From an uncultured Lachnospiraceae bacterium (lineage in GTDB: Bacteria > Bacillota > Clostridia > Lachnospirales > Lachnospiraceae), in contig CAMNTM010000008.1 in assembly GCA_946558465.1 (NCBI GenBank), forward strand, positions 62,001-126,000: a DNA stretch of 64,000 nt, read 5' to 3'. The notes under the pieces are model-generated. The model ran no database searches. It was given only the letters and a program-made list of their open reading frames with translations, and had not been told where the DNA came from. Positions 52,844 to 61,754 of the stretch are shown here, piece by piece (position 1 is the first letter of the stretch; each line of letters begins with the position of its first letter). The position numbers and the translations under genes are program-made.

Positions 52844-53581
52844 GTGAAGATAACAATAGAAAATACGGAACATGATTTTGACGTGGCGGCGGCATGGCGC
52901 ATTATTGGACAGATACTGGCAAAGAAGGATTCGGTTATCGGTCTTTCAACGGGGAAGACGACAGGAAATATGCATAAGATAGTGAGTGATATTTACCAAA
53001 AATATCCCTTTGATACGTCGAAAGTCACAATATTTAATGTAGATGAGCTGACAAATCTGGACAGAAGCTATTCCGGAAGCTGCTATAGTATGATTTATAA
53101 CGAGCTGATTAAAAATATCCATATTCCGGAGAAAAATTTTATTATGCCGCAGACATTTGCAGAAGATTTTACAGAAGAGTGCAGAAAATTTGAAGCAGAG
53201 CTGGAAAAAAGAGGAGGGGCGGACCTTCAGATGCTTGGGATTGGCTGGAACGGGCATATCGGCATTAACCAGCCCGGAACGCCGTTTGAAAAAACGACCT
53301 GGGTATCTCCGATGGATCCGGTTTTTGAAAAAAAAGTCCGGCAGGAGACGAATGTATCGGATGATTATGAGCTGGGCGGCCTGACAAGAGGTATTGTGAA
53401 TATTATGCATACCCGGAAAATTGTGCTGATTGCAAAAGGGAAAGAAAAGGCCTCTATTATCAGACAGGCTTTACTGGGGCCTGTTACGACAGACATACCG
53501 GCATCGGTTGTGCAGCTTCATCCGGATTGTGAGGTTCTTCTGGATTCTGATGCGGCTGGAGAAATCCGGCCATATCTTTAG
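52844..53581 (+). CDS. nagB: Glucosamine-6-phosphate deaminase
   Basis: A 245-residue NagB-type aldose-ketose isomerase/deaminase that converts GlcN-6-P to fructose-6-P and ammonia. Features: GLSTGKTTGNMHKI near residue 35, FNVDELTNLDRSYSGSCY with the catalytic Asp/Glu, and LGIGWNGHIGINQPGTPF with the active-site His. GTG start behind GGAGGGGGAAAG. It links the sugar locus to glycolysis and is the strongest clue that the imported glycan contains amino sugar. Confidence 0.9.
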   Translation: MKITIENTEHDFDVAAAWRIIGQILAKKDSVIGLSTGKTTGNMHKIVSDIYQKYPFDTSKVTIFNVDELTNLDRSYSGSCYSMIYNELIKNIHIPEKNFIMPQTFAEDFTEECRKFEAELEKRGGADLQMLGIGWNGHIGINQPGTPFEKTTWVSPMDPVFEKKVRQETNVSDDYELGGLTRGIVNIMHTRKIVLIAKGKEKASIIRQALLGPVTTDIPASVVQLHPDCEVLLDSDAAGEIRPYL

Positions 53582-53593
53582 TGAGGACGGAAC

Positions 53594-54523
53594 ATGGGAT
53601 ACATATTATCGGTAGACGGAGGTGGAACAAAAACAGAGTTTCTTTTATGCCGTTCAGAAGGAGAGGTTATTACGTCCTTTAAGGCAGGCGCCGGTAACTA
53701 TAGGAATATAGGCAGAAAAAAAGCGTTTGACAATTTCCGTGAAGGACTTGACAGAGTCTTAAAGGAAGCGGACATAACAAAAGAGGAAATAGACTACAGC
53801 GTATGGGGAATTTCAGGCTGTGATACAAAAAAGGATTATGCTATTCTCTGTCACATGATACAGGAATTAGGGATTCCGTATGGCAGATATGAGGTTTGTA
53901 ATGACGCTGTTCTGGGATATTATGCGCAGGCGGACGGGTCGGGCATGGCGGTAGTGGCAGGAACAGGCTCTATCGTCTGGGGAATTGGCAGAAAGGGTGA
54001 ATACTGCAGAAAAGGAGGCTGGGGGCATCTGCTTAGTGACGGCGGCTCCGGATATTGGATTGGCAGTATGGCGCTGCAAAAAACAATTTTGTATTGCGAG
54101 GGCTGTTATCCCCATTCTCAATTGTTCGACTCTGTTCAGGCACAGTTTCAGGCCGGGTCTGTGGAAGAATTACTTGCATCGCTTGCCGGGCTCAGGGACA
54201 TTCAAAGAATCGCGTCTGTCGCAAGGATTGTAACCGAACTTGGCCGGCAGGGGGATAAGGAATCCCGGAAAATTCTGGAAAAAGGAGCAGAATTGCTGAC
54301 GGATATGCTTCAGGCAGTATATGAAACCTTAGATTTCAGGCGGGAAAGCCGGATAAATCTTGTAATGTCAGGCGGTGTACTAAAAAGCGAAGAATATATC
54401 CGGGTATTAAAGAAGGAAATCGCATGCAGAAATTTCCGGAAAAATATAAAGTACGTAGAACAAATAAATGCACCTGTTCAGGGAGGAATTTGTCTTGCAG
54501 AAAAACGAATCACGAAAGCATAA
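53594..54523 (+). CDS. BadF/BadG-type glucosamine/N-acetylglucosamine kinase
   Basis: A 309-residue ASKHA ATPase of the BadF/BadG/BcrA/BcrD family, to which eukaryotic GlcNAc kinase and bacterial glucosamine kinases belong. It has phosphate loop VDGGGTKTEFLL at the N-terminus, AGTGSIVWGIG with KGGWGHLLSDGGSGYWIG in the middle, and VMSGGVLKS near the C-terminus. It starts 12 bp after nagB. It would supply GlcN-6-P for NagB, the same kinase-deaminase pairing seen in bacterial chitobiose/glucosaminide operons. Confidence 0.88.
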   Translation: MGYILSVDGGGTKTEFLLCRSEGEVITSFKAGAGNYRNIGRKKAFDNFREGLDRVLKEADITKEEIDYSVWGISGCDTKKDYAILCHMIQELGIPYGRYEVCNDAVLGYYAQADGSGMAVVAGTGSIVWGIGRKGEYCRKGGWGHLLSDGGSGYWIGSMALQKTILYCEGCYPHSQLFDSVQAQFQAGSVEELLASLAGLRDIQRIASVARIVTELGRQGDKESRKILEKGAELLTDMLQAVYETLDFRRESRINLVMSGGVLKSEEYIRVLKKEIACRNFRKNIKYVEQINAPVQGGICLAEKRITKA

Positions 54524-55709
54524 GATAATAGTCCAGATATTTACCGGCGGCTATCTAGAGGAGAAAGATGTTTATCCTCAGATAGAGAGTGTTTTGACTC
54601 CATTATTGCAGGAAAATAAAATCGACAAAATTATTATTGGATGATCGCTTGAAAAAAATGTGTATGTTCGAACATTGGATTTAGCTAAGGAATATCATGT
54701 AGAATGTTATTTGTGGCTTCCCGTTTTTTCCGAAACAGGAATTTTAAAGCCTGTATTCCCGGTAAAAAATCGAAATGGAAGAAGTGAGAAAAAATATCAT
54801 CTGCAGGAAGGAGAAAATTTTGAGTTTTACTGTCCCTCTGATACAGAGAATTTAGAAAAATTTATACAAATATATGAAGAGTATTATAAGGACCTGCCTT
54901 TTCAGGGAGTATTTCTTGACAAAATACGCTATGGTTCATTTGCAAATGGGATAGAAAGTATCTGCACATGTTTTTGTGACAAATGTAGAGACACATATAT
55001 AAAAAATCAAATCAATGTAAAAGAGCTGGCAGAAGAAATAAGTAGACTGATTGACGGAGACATAGAGTATAAGAGAAGTCCGTTTACAGTAAAATCATAT
55101 AAAAATGGAGGGTATGAATTTCAGCGCTCGATATGGAAGGATTTTTTTCATATAAAACAAATAATAGTGAAAGATGCAGTCACGCGTCTGGCAGATTATT
55201 TTCACAAAATGGGACTGAAAGTAGGACTTGATGTTTTTGCACCGTTTCTGGCATATTTTGTTGGACAGGAAATAAAAGGGTTAAGTAAATCGGCAGATTT
55301 TATAAAGCCTATGATGTATCGAATCACCCAGGCTCCAGGCGGACTTCCTTTTGAAACAGACTGTATGTTGAGAGAGACGGCAGGTGAGAATATAAAGTTA
55401 TCCCGGAAAGCTTTCCGTGAGATTTTAGGATGCAGGAGCTGGACAGACACAGGCTTTGACGTGGAGTTTGTAAAAAAGGAATTGGAATATTTGTGTGGTT
55501 TTGGCGCGCCTGTATATTGCGGTATTGAAGTAAATCGAATCGATTCCGTGGCGGCGTCGGCGCCAGAATATATCAGGGAAAATATAAAGATATTAGGAGA
55601 AACCGGGATTGAGGGATTTGTATTGTCCTGGAATCTTCTCTCGGCGCCGAAAGAAAATATTCAGACGGTGTTTGAAGAAGATTCCAGGTACAATAACATG
55701 ATATTATGA
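54495..55709 (+). pseudogene. Putative TIM-barrel glycosidase-like protein interrupted by in-frame TGA
   Basis: The coherent frame starts at TTG 54495 (GGGAGGA upstream, overlapping the kinase gene by 29 bp). It reads MQKNESRKHKIIVQIFTGGY..., meets TGA at 54642-54644 in KIIIG-stop-SLEKNVYVRTL, and continues open to 55709. The sequence on both sides is one domain, so TGA most simply replaces a TGG Trp codon. The downstream part has LPFQGVFLDKIRYG, a CTCFCDKC cysteine cluster and GLKVGLDVFAPFL...DFIKPMMYR, reminiscent of barrel-type GH-like proteins. I cannot name the family. The shorter ORF from GTG 54660 would lack the first strand. Confidence 0.7.
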
Positions 55710-55711
55710 TG

Positions 55712-56185
55712 TTAGACTACATTGATTTCCCGAATCAGATTGACCATTTCTATGGCGCCGATTGCGCAGTCATATCCTTTGTTTCCGGCCTTTGTGCCTG
55801 CTCTTTCAATTGCCTGCTCGATATTTTCCGTGGTGAGAACTCCGAACATAACCGGAATCCCGCTGTCCAGCGACACGGAAGCAATTCCCTTTGATACTTC
55901 ATTGCAGACATAGTCGTAGTGGGTAGTTGAGCCTCGTATTACGGCTCCCAGGCAGATGACAGCGTCGTATTTGCCGCTTTTGGCCATCTTAGAGGCAATG
56001 AGAGGTATTTCAAAAGCTCCCGGAACCCAGGCTACATGGATGTCTTCTTCAGGTATATCATGTCGAAGCAGGCCGTCCATTGCGCCGCTTAGAAGCTTTG
56101 AGGTAATGAATTCATTGAACCGGGCGGCTACAATGCCGATTCTAATTTTGTCTGCCGTTAATTTTCCTTCAAATGTTTTCATCAT
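55712..56185 (-). CDS. ribH: 6,7-dimethyl-8-ribityllumazine synthase
   Basis: A 157-residue lumazine synthase, the penultimate enzyme of riboflavin synthesis, condensing the ribityl-aminopyrimidine with 3,4-dihydroxybutanone phosphate. It has [14 protein letters not shown] for substrate binding, PGAFEIP, and [13 protein letters not shown] with the catalytic His. It is the last gene of the rib operon, 60 bp after ribBA, and ends 2 bp from the converging TIM-barrel-like gene with no terminator between them. It should assemble as a pentamer or 60-mer shell. Confidence 0.97.
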   Translation of the reverse strand: MMKTFEGKLTADKIRIGIVAARFNEFITSKLLSGAMDGLLRHDIPEEDIHVAWVPGAFEIPLIASKMAKSGKYDAVICLGAVIRGSTTHYDYVCNEVSKGIASVSLDSGIPVMFGVLTTENIEQAIERAGTKAGNKGYDCAIGAIEMVNLIREINVV

Positions 56186-56245
56186 ATTTTTGTTTCCTTT
56201 CTTTTATAAATGTATAGTTCAGAATCTCTGCATCAGGTTTATATT

Positions 56246-57442
56246 TTAATATTGCAGAATATGCCCCATGCGTTTCTGTTTTGTTTTCAAATAGAACAAG
56301 TCATGCAGGGTAGCCTCCATTTGAATCGGTACACGCTCTGTAATTTTCAGGTTGAATTCTGACAGCTGGTATACCTTGTCCGGATTATTGGTTAAAAGGC
56401 GCATACTTTTCACCCCTAATTCGCGCAAAATCTGTGCGCCAATGTAGTATTCGCGCTGGTCGCCCTCAAAGCCGAGCGCCAGATTTGCTTCCAGCGTATC
56501 CATGCCCTGTTCCTGCAGTTCGTAAGCCTTAAGCTTATTAATCAGGCCGATTCCTCTTCCTTCCTGGCGCATATAGAGCAGAATTCCCCGTCCCTCTTCT
56601 TCAATCTGAGTCATGGCGGCGGCAAACTGCTGGCCGCAGTCGCACCTGAGAGAGCCGAAGGTATCGCCTGTCAGGCATTCGGAATGGACGCGGCACAGGA
56701 CATTTTCCCCGTTGCCGATTTCACCTTTCACCAGTGCGACATGATGCTCGCCGTTTAGTCTGTTGACGAAGCCATATGCCGTGAATTCTCCGTATTTTGT
56801 AGGCATATCTGTAACAGTCACCTGGTCCACCAGCTTTTCATGATGCTTGCGGTAATTCTGCAGATCCCGGATAGTGATGAATTTTATGTTCCAGCGTCTG
56901 GCAAGCTCCATAAGCTCCGGGGTGCGCATCATGGTTCCGTCCTCCCGCATGATTTCACAGCACAGACCGCACTCTTTAAGTCCGGCCAGGCGGCACAGAT
57001 CTACGGTCGCCTCCGTGTGGCCGTTCCTTTCTAACACTCCGTGTGGCTTCGGAAGAAGCGGAAACATGTGTCCCGGACGGCGGAAATCCTCCGGCCTGGC
57101 ATCCTCTGACACGCAGGCAAGCGCTGTGACGGAGCGTTCGGCGGCAGAGATGCCGGTGGTGGTTGCTATATGGTCCACGGAGACGGTAAATGCAGTCTCA
57201 TGATTGTCGGTATTTTGTTGTACCATCTGAGGAAATTTAAGCCTTTTGATATATTCCTCTGACATAGGCATACAGATTAAGCCTTTTCCATAAGTTGCCA
57301 TAAAATTAATATTTTTTGTAGTGGCAAATTCTGCCGCACAGATAAAATCGCCTTCATTTTCACGCTCCGGGTCGTCTGTAACCAGAATGATTTTTCCGTT
57401 TTTTAAGTCCTCAAGAGCTTCTTCTATTGTGTTAAACTGCAT
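56246..57442 (-). CDS. ribBA: Bifunctional DHBP synthase / GTP cyclohydrolase II
   Basis: A 398-residue fusion supplying both riboflavin precursors. The N-terminal RibB half (about 1-200) has the [11 protein letters not shown] metal motif and makes dihydroxybutanone phosphate from ribulose-5-P. The C-terminal RibA half has the zinc signature C-x10-C-x-C ([15 protein letters not shown]) and [12 protein letters not shown], and opens GTP. The size is normal for the fusion. It starts behind GGAGGAATG (minus strand), 14 bp after ribE. Confidence 0.98.
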   Translation of the reverse strand: MQFNTIEEALEDLKNGKIILVTDDPERENEGDFICAAEFATTKNINFMATYGKGLICMPMSEEYIKRLKFPQMVQQNTDNHETAFTVSVDHIATTTGISAAERSVTALACVSEDARPEDFRRPGHMFPLLPKPHGVLERNGHTEATVDLCRLAGLKECGLCCEIMREDGTMMRTPELMELARRWNIKFITIRDLQNYRKHHEKLVDQVTVTDMPTKYGEFTAYGFVNRLNGEHHVALVKGEIGNGENVLCRVHSECLTGDTFGSLRCDCGQQFAAAMTQIEEEGRGILLYMRQEGRGIGLINKLKAYELQEQGMDTLEANLALGFEGDQREYYIGAQILRELGVKSMRLLTNNPDKVYQLSEFNLKITERVPIQMEATLHDLFYLKTKQKRMGHILQY

Positions 57443-57456
57443 ATGATCATTCCTCC

Positions 57457-58116
57457 TTAAAATTCATAGCGGGATAAAAATTCTTTTGTTATCTGACTTT
57501 TCGTCTGGTTCTCCTTTTGCCGGAGCGAGACGGGAAGCAGAAGTTTTTCTACATATTTTCCTACGATGTCTGTCTCCAGATTGATAAGGTCCCCTTTCGT
57601 CCGCTCCTTTAATATCGTATGGCTTACTGTATGGGGGATGGCTGAGACAGAGAAATGCGTCTGAGAAACGGCTGCCACGGTCAGACTGATGCCGTCTACA
57701 GTAACGGAACCCTTCTCTACAATATAGCGCATAACCTCCGGTTTTGCCTCTATGGTATACCAGACTGCTGTGTCATCGCGTCGGATACGGATAATTTTTC
57801 CTACATCGTCCACATGTCCGGCTACAATATGTCCTCCAAAACGCCCGTCTGCCGGCATGGCCCGTTCCAGATTGACGTATGCCCCGCGGGACAGTGATGT
57901 AAGAGAGGAGCGGTTCAGCGTTTCATGCATGACATCCGCTGTAAAGCTGCCGGAGGTAAGGGCAGTGACGGTCAGACAAATGCCGTTTACCGCGATGCTG
58001 TCGCCGGTCTTTGTACCCTTAAGTACTTTGTCTGCGCGGATTGTGAGCACTGCAGAATGCTGTCCGCGCCGGATACTCTCAATGATTCCGAGCTCTTCAA
58101 CAATTCCTGTGAACAT
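57457..58116 (-). CDS. ribE: Riboflavin synthase alpha chain
   Basis: A 219-residue riboflavin synthase that dismutates two lumazines to riboflavin. It has two tandem lumazine-binding barrels, the first starting [10 protein letters not shown] and containing VNGICLTV, the second containing VDGISLTV. A polar C-terminal tail of about 25 residues follows the usual trimerisation helix. The start overlaps the ribD stop by 20 bp, so the two are translationally coupled. Confidence 0.97.
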   Translation of the reverse strand: MFTGIVEELGIIESIRRGQHSAVLTIRADKVLKGTKTGDSIAVNGICLTVTALTSGSFTADVMHETLNRSSLTSLSRGAYVNLERAMPADGRFGGHIVAGHVDDVGKIIRIRRDDTAVWYTIEAKPEVMRYIVEKGSVTVDGISLTVAAVSQTHFSVSAIPHTVSHTILKERTKGDLINLETDIVGKYVEKLLLPVSLRQKENQTKSQITKEFLSRYEF

Positions 58117-59233
58117 GATTTTCCACCTCGCTTTCTATCAGAAAATCTTCTCCCAGACGGATAATAGTACTGTTTTTCAGGCAAAATGCATCTGACGGGG
58201 AGAAGACACCGATTCCTTCTACGGGGGTTTTGGCATTTTGTCCGCCGAAGAGCTTTGGAGCGATGTAGGCCTGCACCTTCTGGACAATTCCGGCTTCCAG
58301 AGCGGCCCAGTTTAAGACGCCGCCTCCTTCCAGCAGGATGCTGTCAATCTGTTCTGCGCCGAGTTTCTCCATAAGCTGTGGAAGATTAATATGCCCGTTT
58401 TCTTCATCTACAGACAGAATACGGCAGCCGGACCTTTCATAGATACGGCAGCGCTCCGGGTCAGTATGGCAGGATGCGATAATGGTCGGTATCTGCCTGG
58501 CAGTCGTGACGATCTGTGAGGCGGGCGGGGTTCGAAGGTGCGTGTCGCATATAATGCGGACAGGCTGTTTTCCTTTCGGCATGCGGCAGGTTAAAAGAGG
58601 ATCGTCAGTCAGTACCGTACCGATTCCCGCCATGATTGCCGTATATCGGTGCCGCTGTGTCTGTACATGATTTCTTGCTTCCTTTCCGGTAATCCATTTG
58701 GAAGCTCCTGTGCGGGAAGCAATCTTTCCATCCATCGTCATGGCGTATTTCATAACGACAAAGGGACGCCTCGTTTGAATGTAATGGAAGAAGACCTCAT
58801 TCAGCTTTTCACAGTCTTTCTGCAAGACATTTTCCGTCACCTCGACGCCGTTATTTCTCAGGATTTGGATCCCTTTTCCGGCTACAAGCGGATTTGGGTC
58901 GCCAGAGCCTGTTACAACGCGCCTGATGCCGGCCTTAAGGACAGCGTCCACACAGGGCGGCTGTTTTCCGTGATGACAGCAGGGCTCTAATGTGACATAC
59001 ATTACCGCGCCCTTCGGTGATTCGCTGCAGGAAGCCAGGGCAGATCGTTCAGCGTGAGGCTGTCCGTATTTTTCGTGCCATCCCTGTCCGATGATGCGTC
59101 CATCTTTTACGATAACAGCGCCCACCATAGGATTCGGCGCTGTAAAGCCGCGGCCCCTTTCAGCGAGCTTGAGGGCAGTTTTCATATATTTGATGTCATA
59201 TTTCGTGATTTTATTTATAGCAGTGTTGTTCAT
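58097..59233 (-). CDS. ribD: Bifunctional deaminase/reductase RibD
   Basis: A 378-residue enzyme for the second and third steps of the pyrimidine branch of riboflavin synthesis. The N-terminal deaminase domain has the zinc site HAERSAL and EPCCHHGKQPPC. The C-terminal reductase domain begins near residue 150 (RPFVVMKYAMTMDGKIA). The start at 59233 (AGAAAGG upstream on the minus strand) replaces the track start, which runs through the leader terminator. First gene of the operon controlled by the FMN riboswitch. Confidence 0.97.
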   Translation of the reverse strand: MNNTAINKITKYDIKYMKTALKLAERGRGFTAPNPMVGAVIVKDGRIIGQGWHEKYGQPHAERSALASCSESPKGAVMYVTLEPCCHHGKQPPCVDAVLKAGIRRVVTGSGDPNPLVAGKGIQILRNNGVEVTENVLQKDCEKLNEVFFHYIQTRRPFVVMKYAMTMDGKIASRTGASKWITGKEARNHVQTQRHRYTAIMAGIGTVLTDDPLLTCRMPKGKQPVRIICDTHLRTPPASQIVTTARQIPTIIASCHTDPERCRIYERSGCRILSVDEENGHINLPQLMEKLGAEQIDSILLEGGGVLNWAALEAGIVQKVQAYIAPKLFGGQNAKTPVEGIGVFSPSDAFCLKNSTIIRLGEDFLIESEVENHVHRNC

Positions 59234-59283
59234 AATGGCGCCTTTCTCAATGTTTATCTGCTGCATTTTTACTAATAGAAAAT

Positions 59284-59307
59284 GCCCCGAACGGATAAGT
59301 CCGGGGC
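59284..59307 (-). repeat. Leader hairpin between attenuator and ribD
   Basis: An 8-bp stem (GCCCCGGA / TTCGGGGC in the minus direction, one G-T pair) followed by CATTTTCT. It lies downstream of the riboswitch terminator. It might be a second weak terminator or a stabilising element. Confidence 0.35.
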
Positions 59308-59383
59308 AGAACAGGAGAAAGCATAGACCGGTGAATCCTCTGCCGAGTCGGTAGAAAAATGCGGGCTGTGCCGAAAATTTTGT

Positions 59384-59420
59384 AAAAAAAAACTCTGGAA
59401 TGTGTAAAAACAATCCAGAG
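59384..59420 (-). terminator. Attenuator terminator of the FMN riboswitch
   Basis: In the minus direction a 7-bp stem (CTCTGGA / TCCAGAG, 14-nt loop) is followed by nine T. It lies 25 nt after the aptamer, in the expression-platform position, and should form when FMN is bound. Confidence 0.88.
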
Positions 59421-59444
59421 CAGTCAACCTGTATGCATTTTGCA

Positions 59445-59551
59445 ATCTTCTTTCATCCAGACTGTACTGTCGGCTTCGGAATCACACCGAATCATGCCTT
59501 GCGGCTCGTGGGCTTTACCACCGGTAGGGAATTACACCCTGCCCTGAAGAT
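59445..59551 (-). promoter_or_regulatory. FMN riboswitch (RFN element)
   Basis: The minus strand contains the RFN signature blocks in order: CTTCAGGGCAGGGTG, ATTCCCTACCGG, a P3-P4 region with CCCACGAGCC, GATTCCGAAGCCGACAG, and AGTCTGGATGAAAGAAGA closing the P1 helix (ATCTTC / GAAGAT). It senses FMN and controls the ribD-ribE-ribBA-ribH operon through the following terminator. Confidence 0.97.
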
Positions 59552-59571
59552 AATGTTCAATTTACAAAAAG

Positions 59572-59600
59572 AGTATACAGGATGAATAGAAATGTGTCAA
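59572..59600 (-). promoter_or_regulatory. Sigma-A promoter of the riboflavin operon
   Basis: On the minus strand a perfect TTGACA (59595-59600), 17 bp, TATACT (59572-59577), about 20 nt before the aptamer. Confidence 0.8.
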
Positions 59601-59633
59601 GAATTTTGTGAAAGCAGTATTTGGCAATATTAA

Positions 59634-59663
59634 TGGACAGTAGTCGATTTTTTGTTTTATAAT
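59634..59663 (+). promoter_or_regulatory. Sigma-A promoter of the TetR-type regulator gene
   Basis: TGGACA (59634-59639), 18 bp, perfect TATAAT (59658-59663), 51 bp before the start codon. Confidence 0.6.
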
Positions 59664-59714
59664 AACATTAAGAAATATAATAGACGGCAGAAAAATTGGA
59701 AAGGACAAAGGAGT

Positions 59715-60248
59715 ATGGATCTTCGGACTTTTAAGACGGAACAGGCAATTAAAAATGCGTTTACACTGCTGCGTTCAAAAAAGGAATTGGAAAAGATAAC
59801 GGTAAAGGAGCTGTGCCAGTCTGCCTGCATCAACAAATCCACTTTTTATGCGCATTACAGAGATATCTATGAATTGTCGGATACATTGGAGGAAGAGGTG
59901 GTATCCTCCATTATAAAAAATATTCGGCATCCGGAGTATTTTACAGAAAATCCGGCAGAGTTTACACGGGAGCTTTTTCTGGCGTATTTTGCACAGAATT
60001 CCCTGATTATGATATTGTTTTCGGGAAAACAGAGAAATCATCTGGCGGAGCGTATTGAAAAGAGCCTGAAGGAACTGATTTTTGAAAAATATCCGGAATA
60101 TCGGAATGATGTGGAGAAAAATGTAGTTTTGTCCTACTGTATTCAGGGCGGATATCATGCTTATGCAGGGAATCCGCAATGTGATATGAACCAGCTGGTG
60201 GAGATTATCGGTAAGGTGACCAGACGGGCGGTTATGGAGCAGGAATAA
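59715..60248 (+). CDS. TetR/AcrR family transcriptional regulator
   Basis: A 177-residue regulator from ATG 59715 (AAAGGAG upstream). The N-terminal helix-turn-helix covers about residues 8-55 (FKTEQAIKNAFTLLRSKKELEKITVKELC...INKSTFYAHYRDIYELSD) in the DhaS-like subgroup with the STFYxHYxD motif. The C-terminal ligand domain is all-helical and unassigned. Its target is not obvious. It lies between the divergent rib operon and the LexA-controlled repair genes, whose promoter carries its own operators. Confidence 0.87.
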   Translation: MDLRTFKTEQAIKNAFTLLRSKKELEKITVKELCQSACINKSTFYAHYRDIYELSDTLEEEVVSSIIKNIRHPEYFTENPAEFTRELFLAYFAQNSLIMILFSGKQRNHLAERIEKSLKELIFEKYPEYRNDVEKNVVLSYCIQGGYHAYAGNPQCDMNQLVEIIGKVTRRAVMEQE

Positions 60249-60300
60249 TGCAGGGCATATTTTACAGGAATTAAAAAGCTGCAGATTTTATGGAATCTAC

Positions 60301-60351
60301 TTGACAGAACAAATGTTTGCAGATATAATAAAACTATCGAACAAATGTTTT
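60301..60351 (+). promoter_or_regulatory. SOS promoter: perfect -35/-10 with two LexA boxes
   Basis: TTGACA (60301-60306), 17 bp, TATAAT (60324-60329). Box 1 GAACAAATGTTT (60307-60318) lies inside the spacer. Box 2 CGAACAAATGTTTT (60338-60351) covers the start site. Both match the Gram-positive LexA/DinR pattern GAACNNNNGTT(T/C), and the 12-nt cores are identical, spaced 32 bp (about three helical turns). Strong repression by LexA and induction by DNA damage are predicted. Confidence 0.85.
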
Positions 60352-60371
60352 TGGACTGTGAGGGGATACAG

Positions 60372-61706
60372 ATGGATATGCGGATAACAGAAGCTATGAC
60401 TGTGTATGATAAATTAAATATTCTGACAGATGCTGCCAAGTATGATGTCGCCTGTACTTCGAGCGGAACCTCTAGAAAAAGTGACGGTACGGGGATGGGC
60501 AGCTGTGAAAAGTCCGGGATATGTCACAGCTTTTCAGCAGACGGAAGGTGTATTTCTCTGCTTAAGATACTTTTTACGAATGAATGTATCTATGACTGTA
60601 AATATTGTATTAATCGAAGAAGCAACGATGTGGCAAGAGCCTCCTTTACTCCGGATGAGATATGTACGCTTACGATGGAATTTTACCGGAGGAATTACAT
60701 TGAGGGCTTGTTTTTAAGCTCCGGTATTCTGAAAAGCCCGGATTACACGATGGAGCTTATCTATGCAGCGCTCTATAAGCTGCGCATAGAGCATCATTTT
60801 CAAGGATATATCCATGTAAAGACGATTCCGGGAGCAAGTCCGGAGCTGGTGCACAAGACCGGATTTCTGGCGGATAGGATGAGTGTAAATCTGGAGCTTC
60901 CGACAGCAGAGAGTTTGAAGCTTCTGGCGCCCCACAAAACAAGAAAAAGTATTCTGGCTCCGATGCGTCTTGTACAGAACCGAAGAACTGAAAACCAGCA
61001 GGAGCTGGTATTGTACCGCAATGCGCCGAGGTTTGTCCCGGCGGGACAGAGCACGCAGATGATTATCGGGGCTACGCCGGAGACAGATTACCAGATTATA
61101 CAGGTGGCGGAGTCTCTCTATCAGAAGTTCGAACTAAAAAGAGTGTTTTATTCGGCATTTGTTCATGTCAATGAAGACAAGGCACTGCCGGCAAGAACAG
61201 ATGAGGGGCCGCCGCTTTTAAGGGAACACAGACTCTATCAGGCAGACTGGCTGCTCCGGTACTATCATTTTCAGGCGGACGAGCTTTTGTCGGAGGAGAA
61301 TCCTAATTTTAATGTTCTGCTGGACCCTAAATGTAACTGGGCGCTTAAGCATCTGGAGGAGTTTCCGGTGGAGATTAACCGGGCGGATTATAAGATGCTT
61401 CTTAGGGTTCCGGGGCTTGGCTATAAGTCGGCTGTCCGGATTGTAAAAGCGAGAAGGCTGGGCGTTTTGAATTTTGAGGATTTGAAAAAGATGGGAGTTG
61501 TATTGAAAAGGGCGATGTATTTTATCACCTGCAGCGGGAGGATGCTCTATCCGACAAAGATTGAGGAGGATTATATTACGAGAAATCTTTTGAATGTAAG
61601 AGAGAGGTTTCCGGAAGAGGTGCGGAATATGGGTTATAGGCAGCTGTCTCTTTTTGATGACGTAAGCTTTGGAGAAAATTTGAAAAAGGCTGTATCAGCA
61701 CACTAG
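60372..61706 (+). CDS. Putative DNA modification/repair radical SAM protein (TIGR03916-like)
   Basis: A 444-residue radical SAM protein. An N-terminal Cys-rich segment precedes the SAM/[4Fe-4S] motif CIYDCKYC (C-x3-C-x2-C, near residue 77), a partial TIM barrel and a C-terminal helix-hairpin-helix region (KMLLRVPGLGYKSAVRIV) of the DNA-binding type. ATG 60372 (GAGGGGA upstream) is used because the track start at 60345 lies inside LexA box 2. The adjacent partner gene and the SOS promoter support a role in DNA repair. The reaction is unknown. Confidence 0.9.
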   Translation: MDMRITEAMTVYDKLNILTDAAKYDVACTSSGTSRKSDGTGMGSCEKSGICHSFSADGRCISLLKILFTNECIYDCKYCINRRSNDVARASFTPDEICTLTMEFYRRNYIEGLFLSSGILKSPDYTMELIYAALYKLRIEHHFQGYIHVKTIPGASPELVHKTGFLADRMSVNLELPTAESLKLLAPHKTRKSILAPMRLVQNRRTENQQELVLYRNAPRFVPAGQSTQMIIGATPETDYQIIQVAESLYQKFELKRVFYSAFVHVNEDKALPARTDEGPPLLREHRLYQADWLLRYYHFQADELLSEENPNFNVLLDPKCNWALKHLEEFPVEINRADYKMLLRVPGLGYKSAVRIVKARRLGVLNFEDLKKMGVVLKRAMYFITCSGRMLYPTKIEEDYITRNLLNVRERFPEEVRNMGYRQLSLFDDVSFGENLKKAVSAH

Positions 61707-61754
61707 CGTGGTGTACCAGATATTGGCTTCAAGATTGGAAACGGGAGGGAGCAT

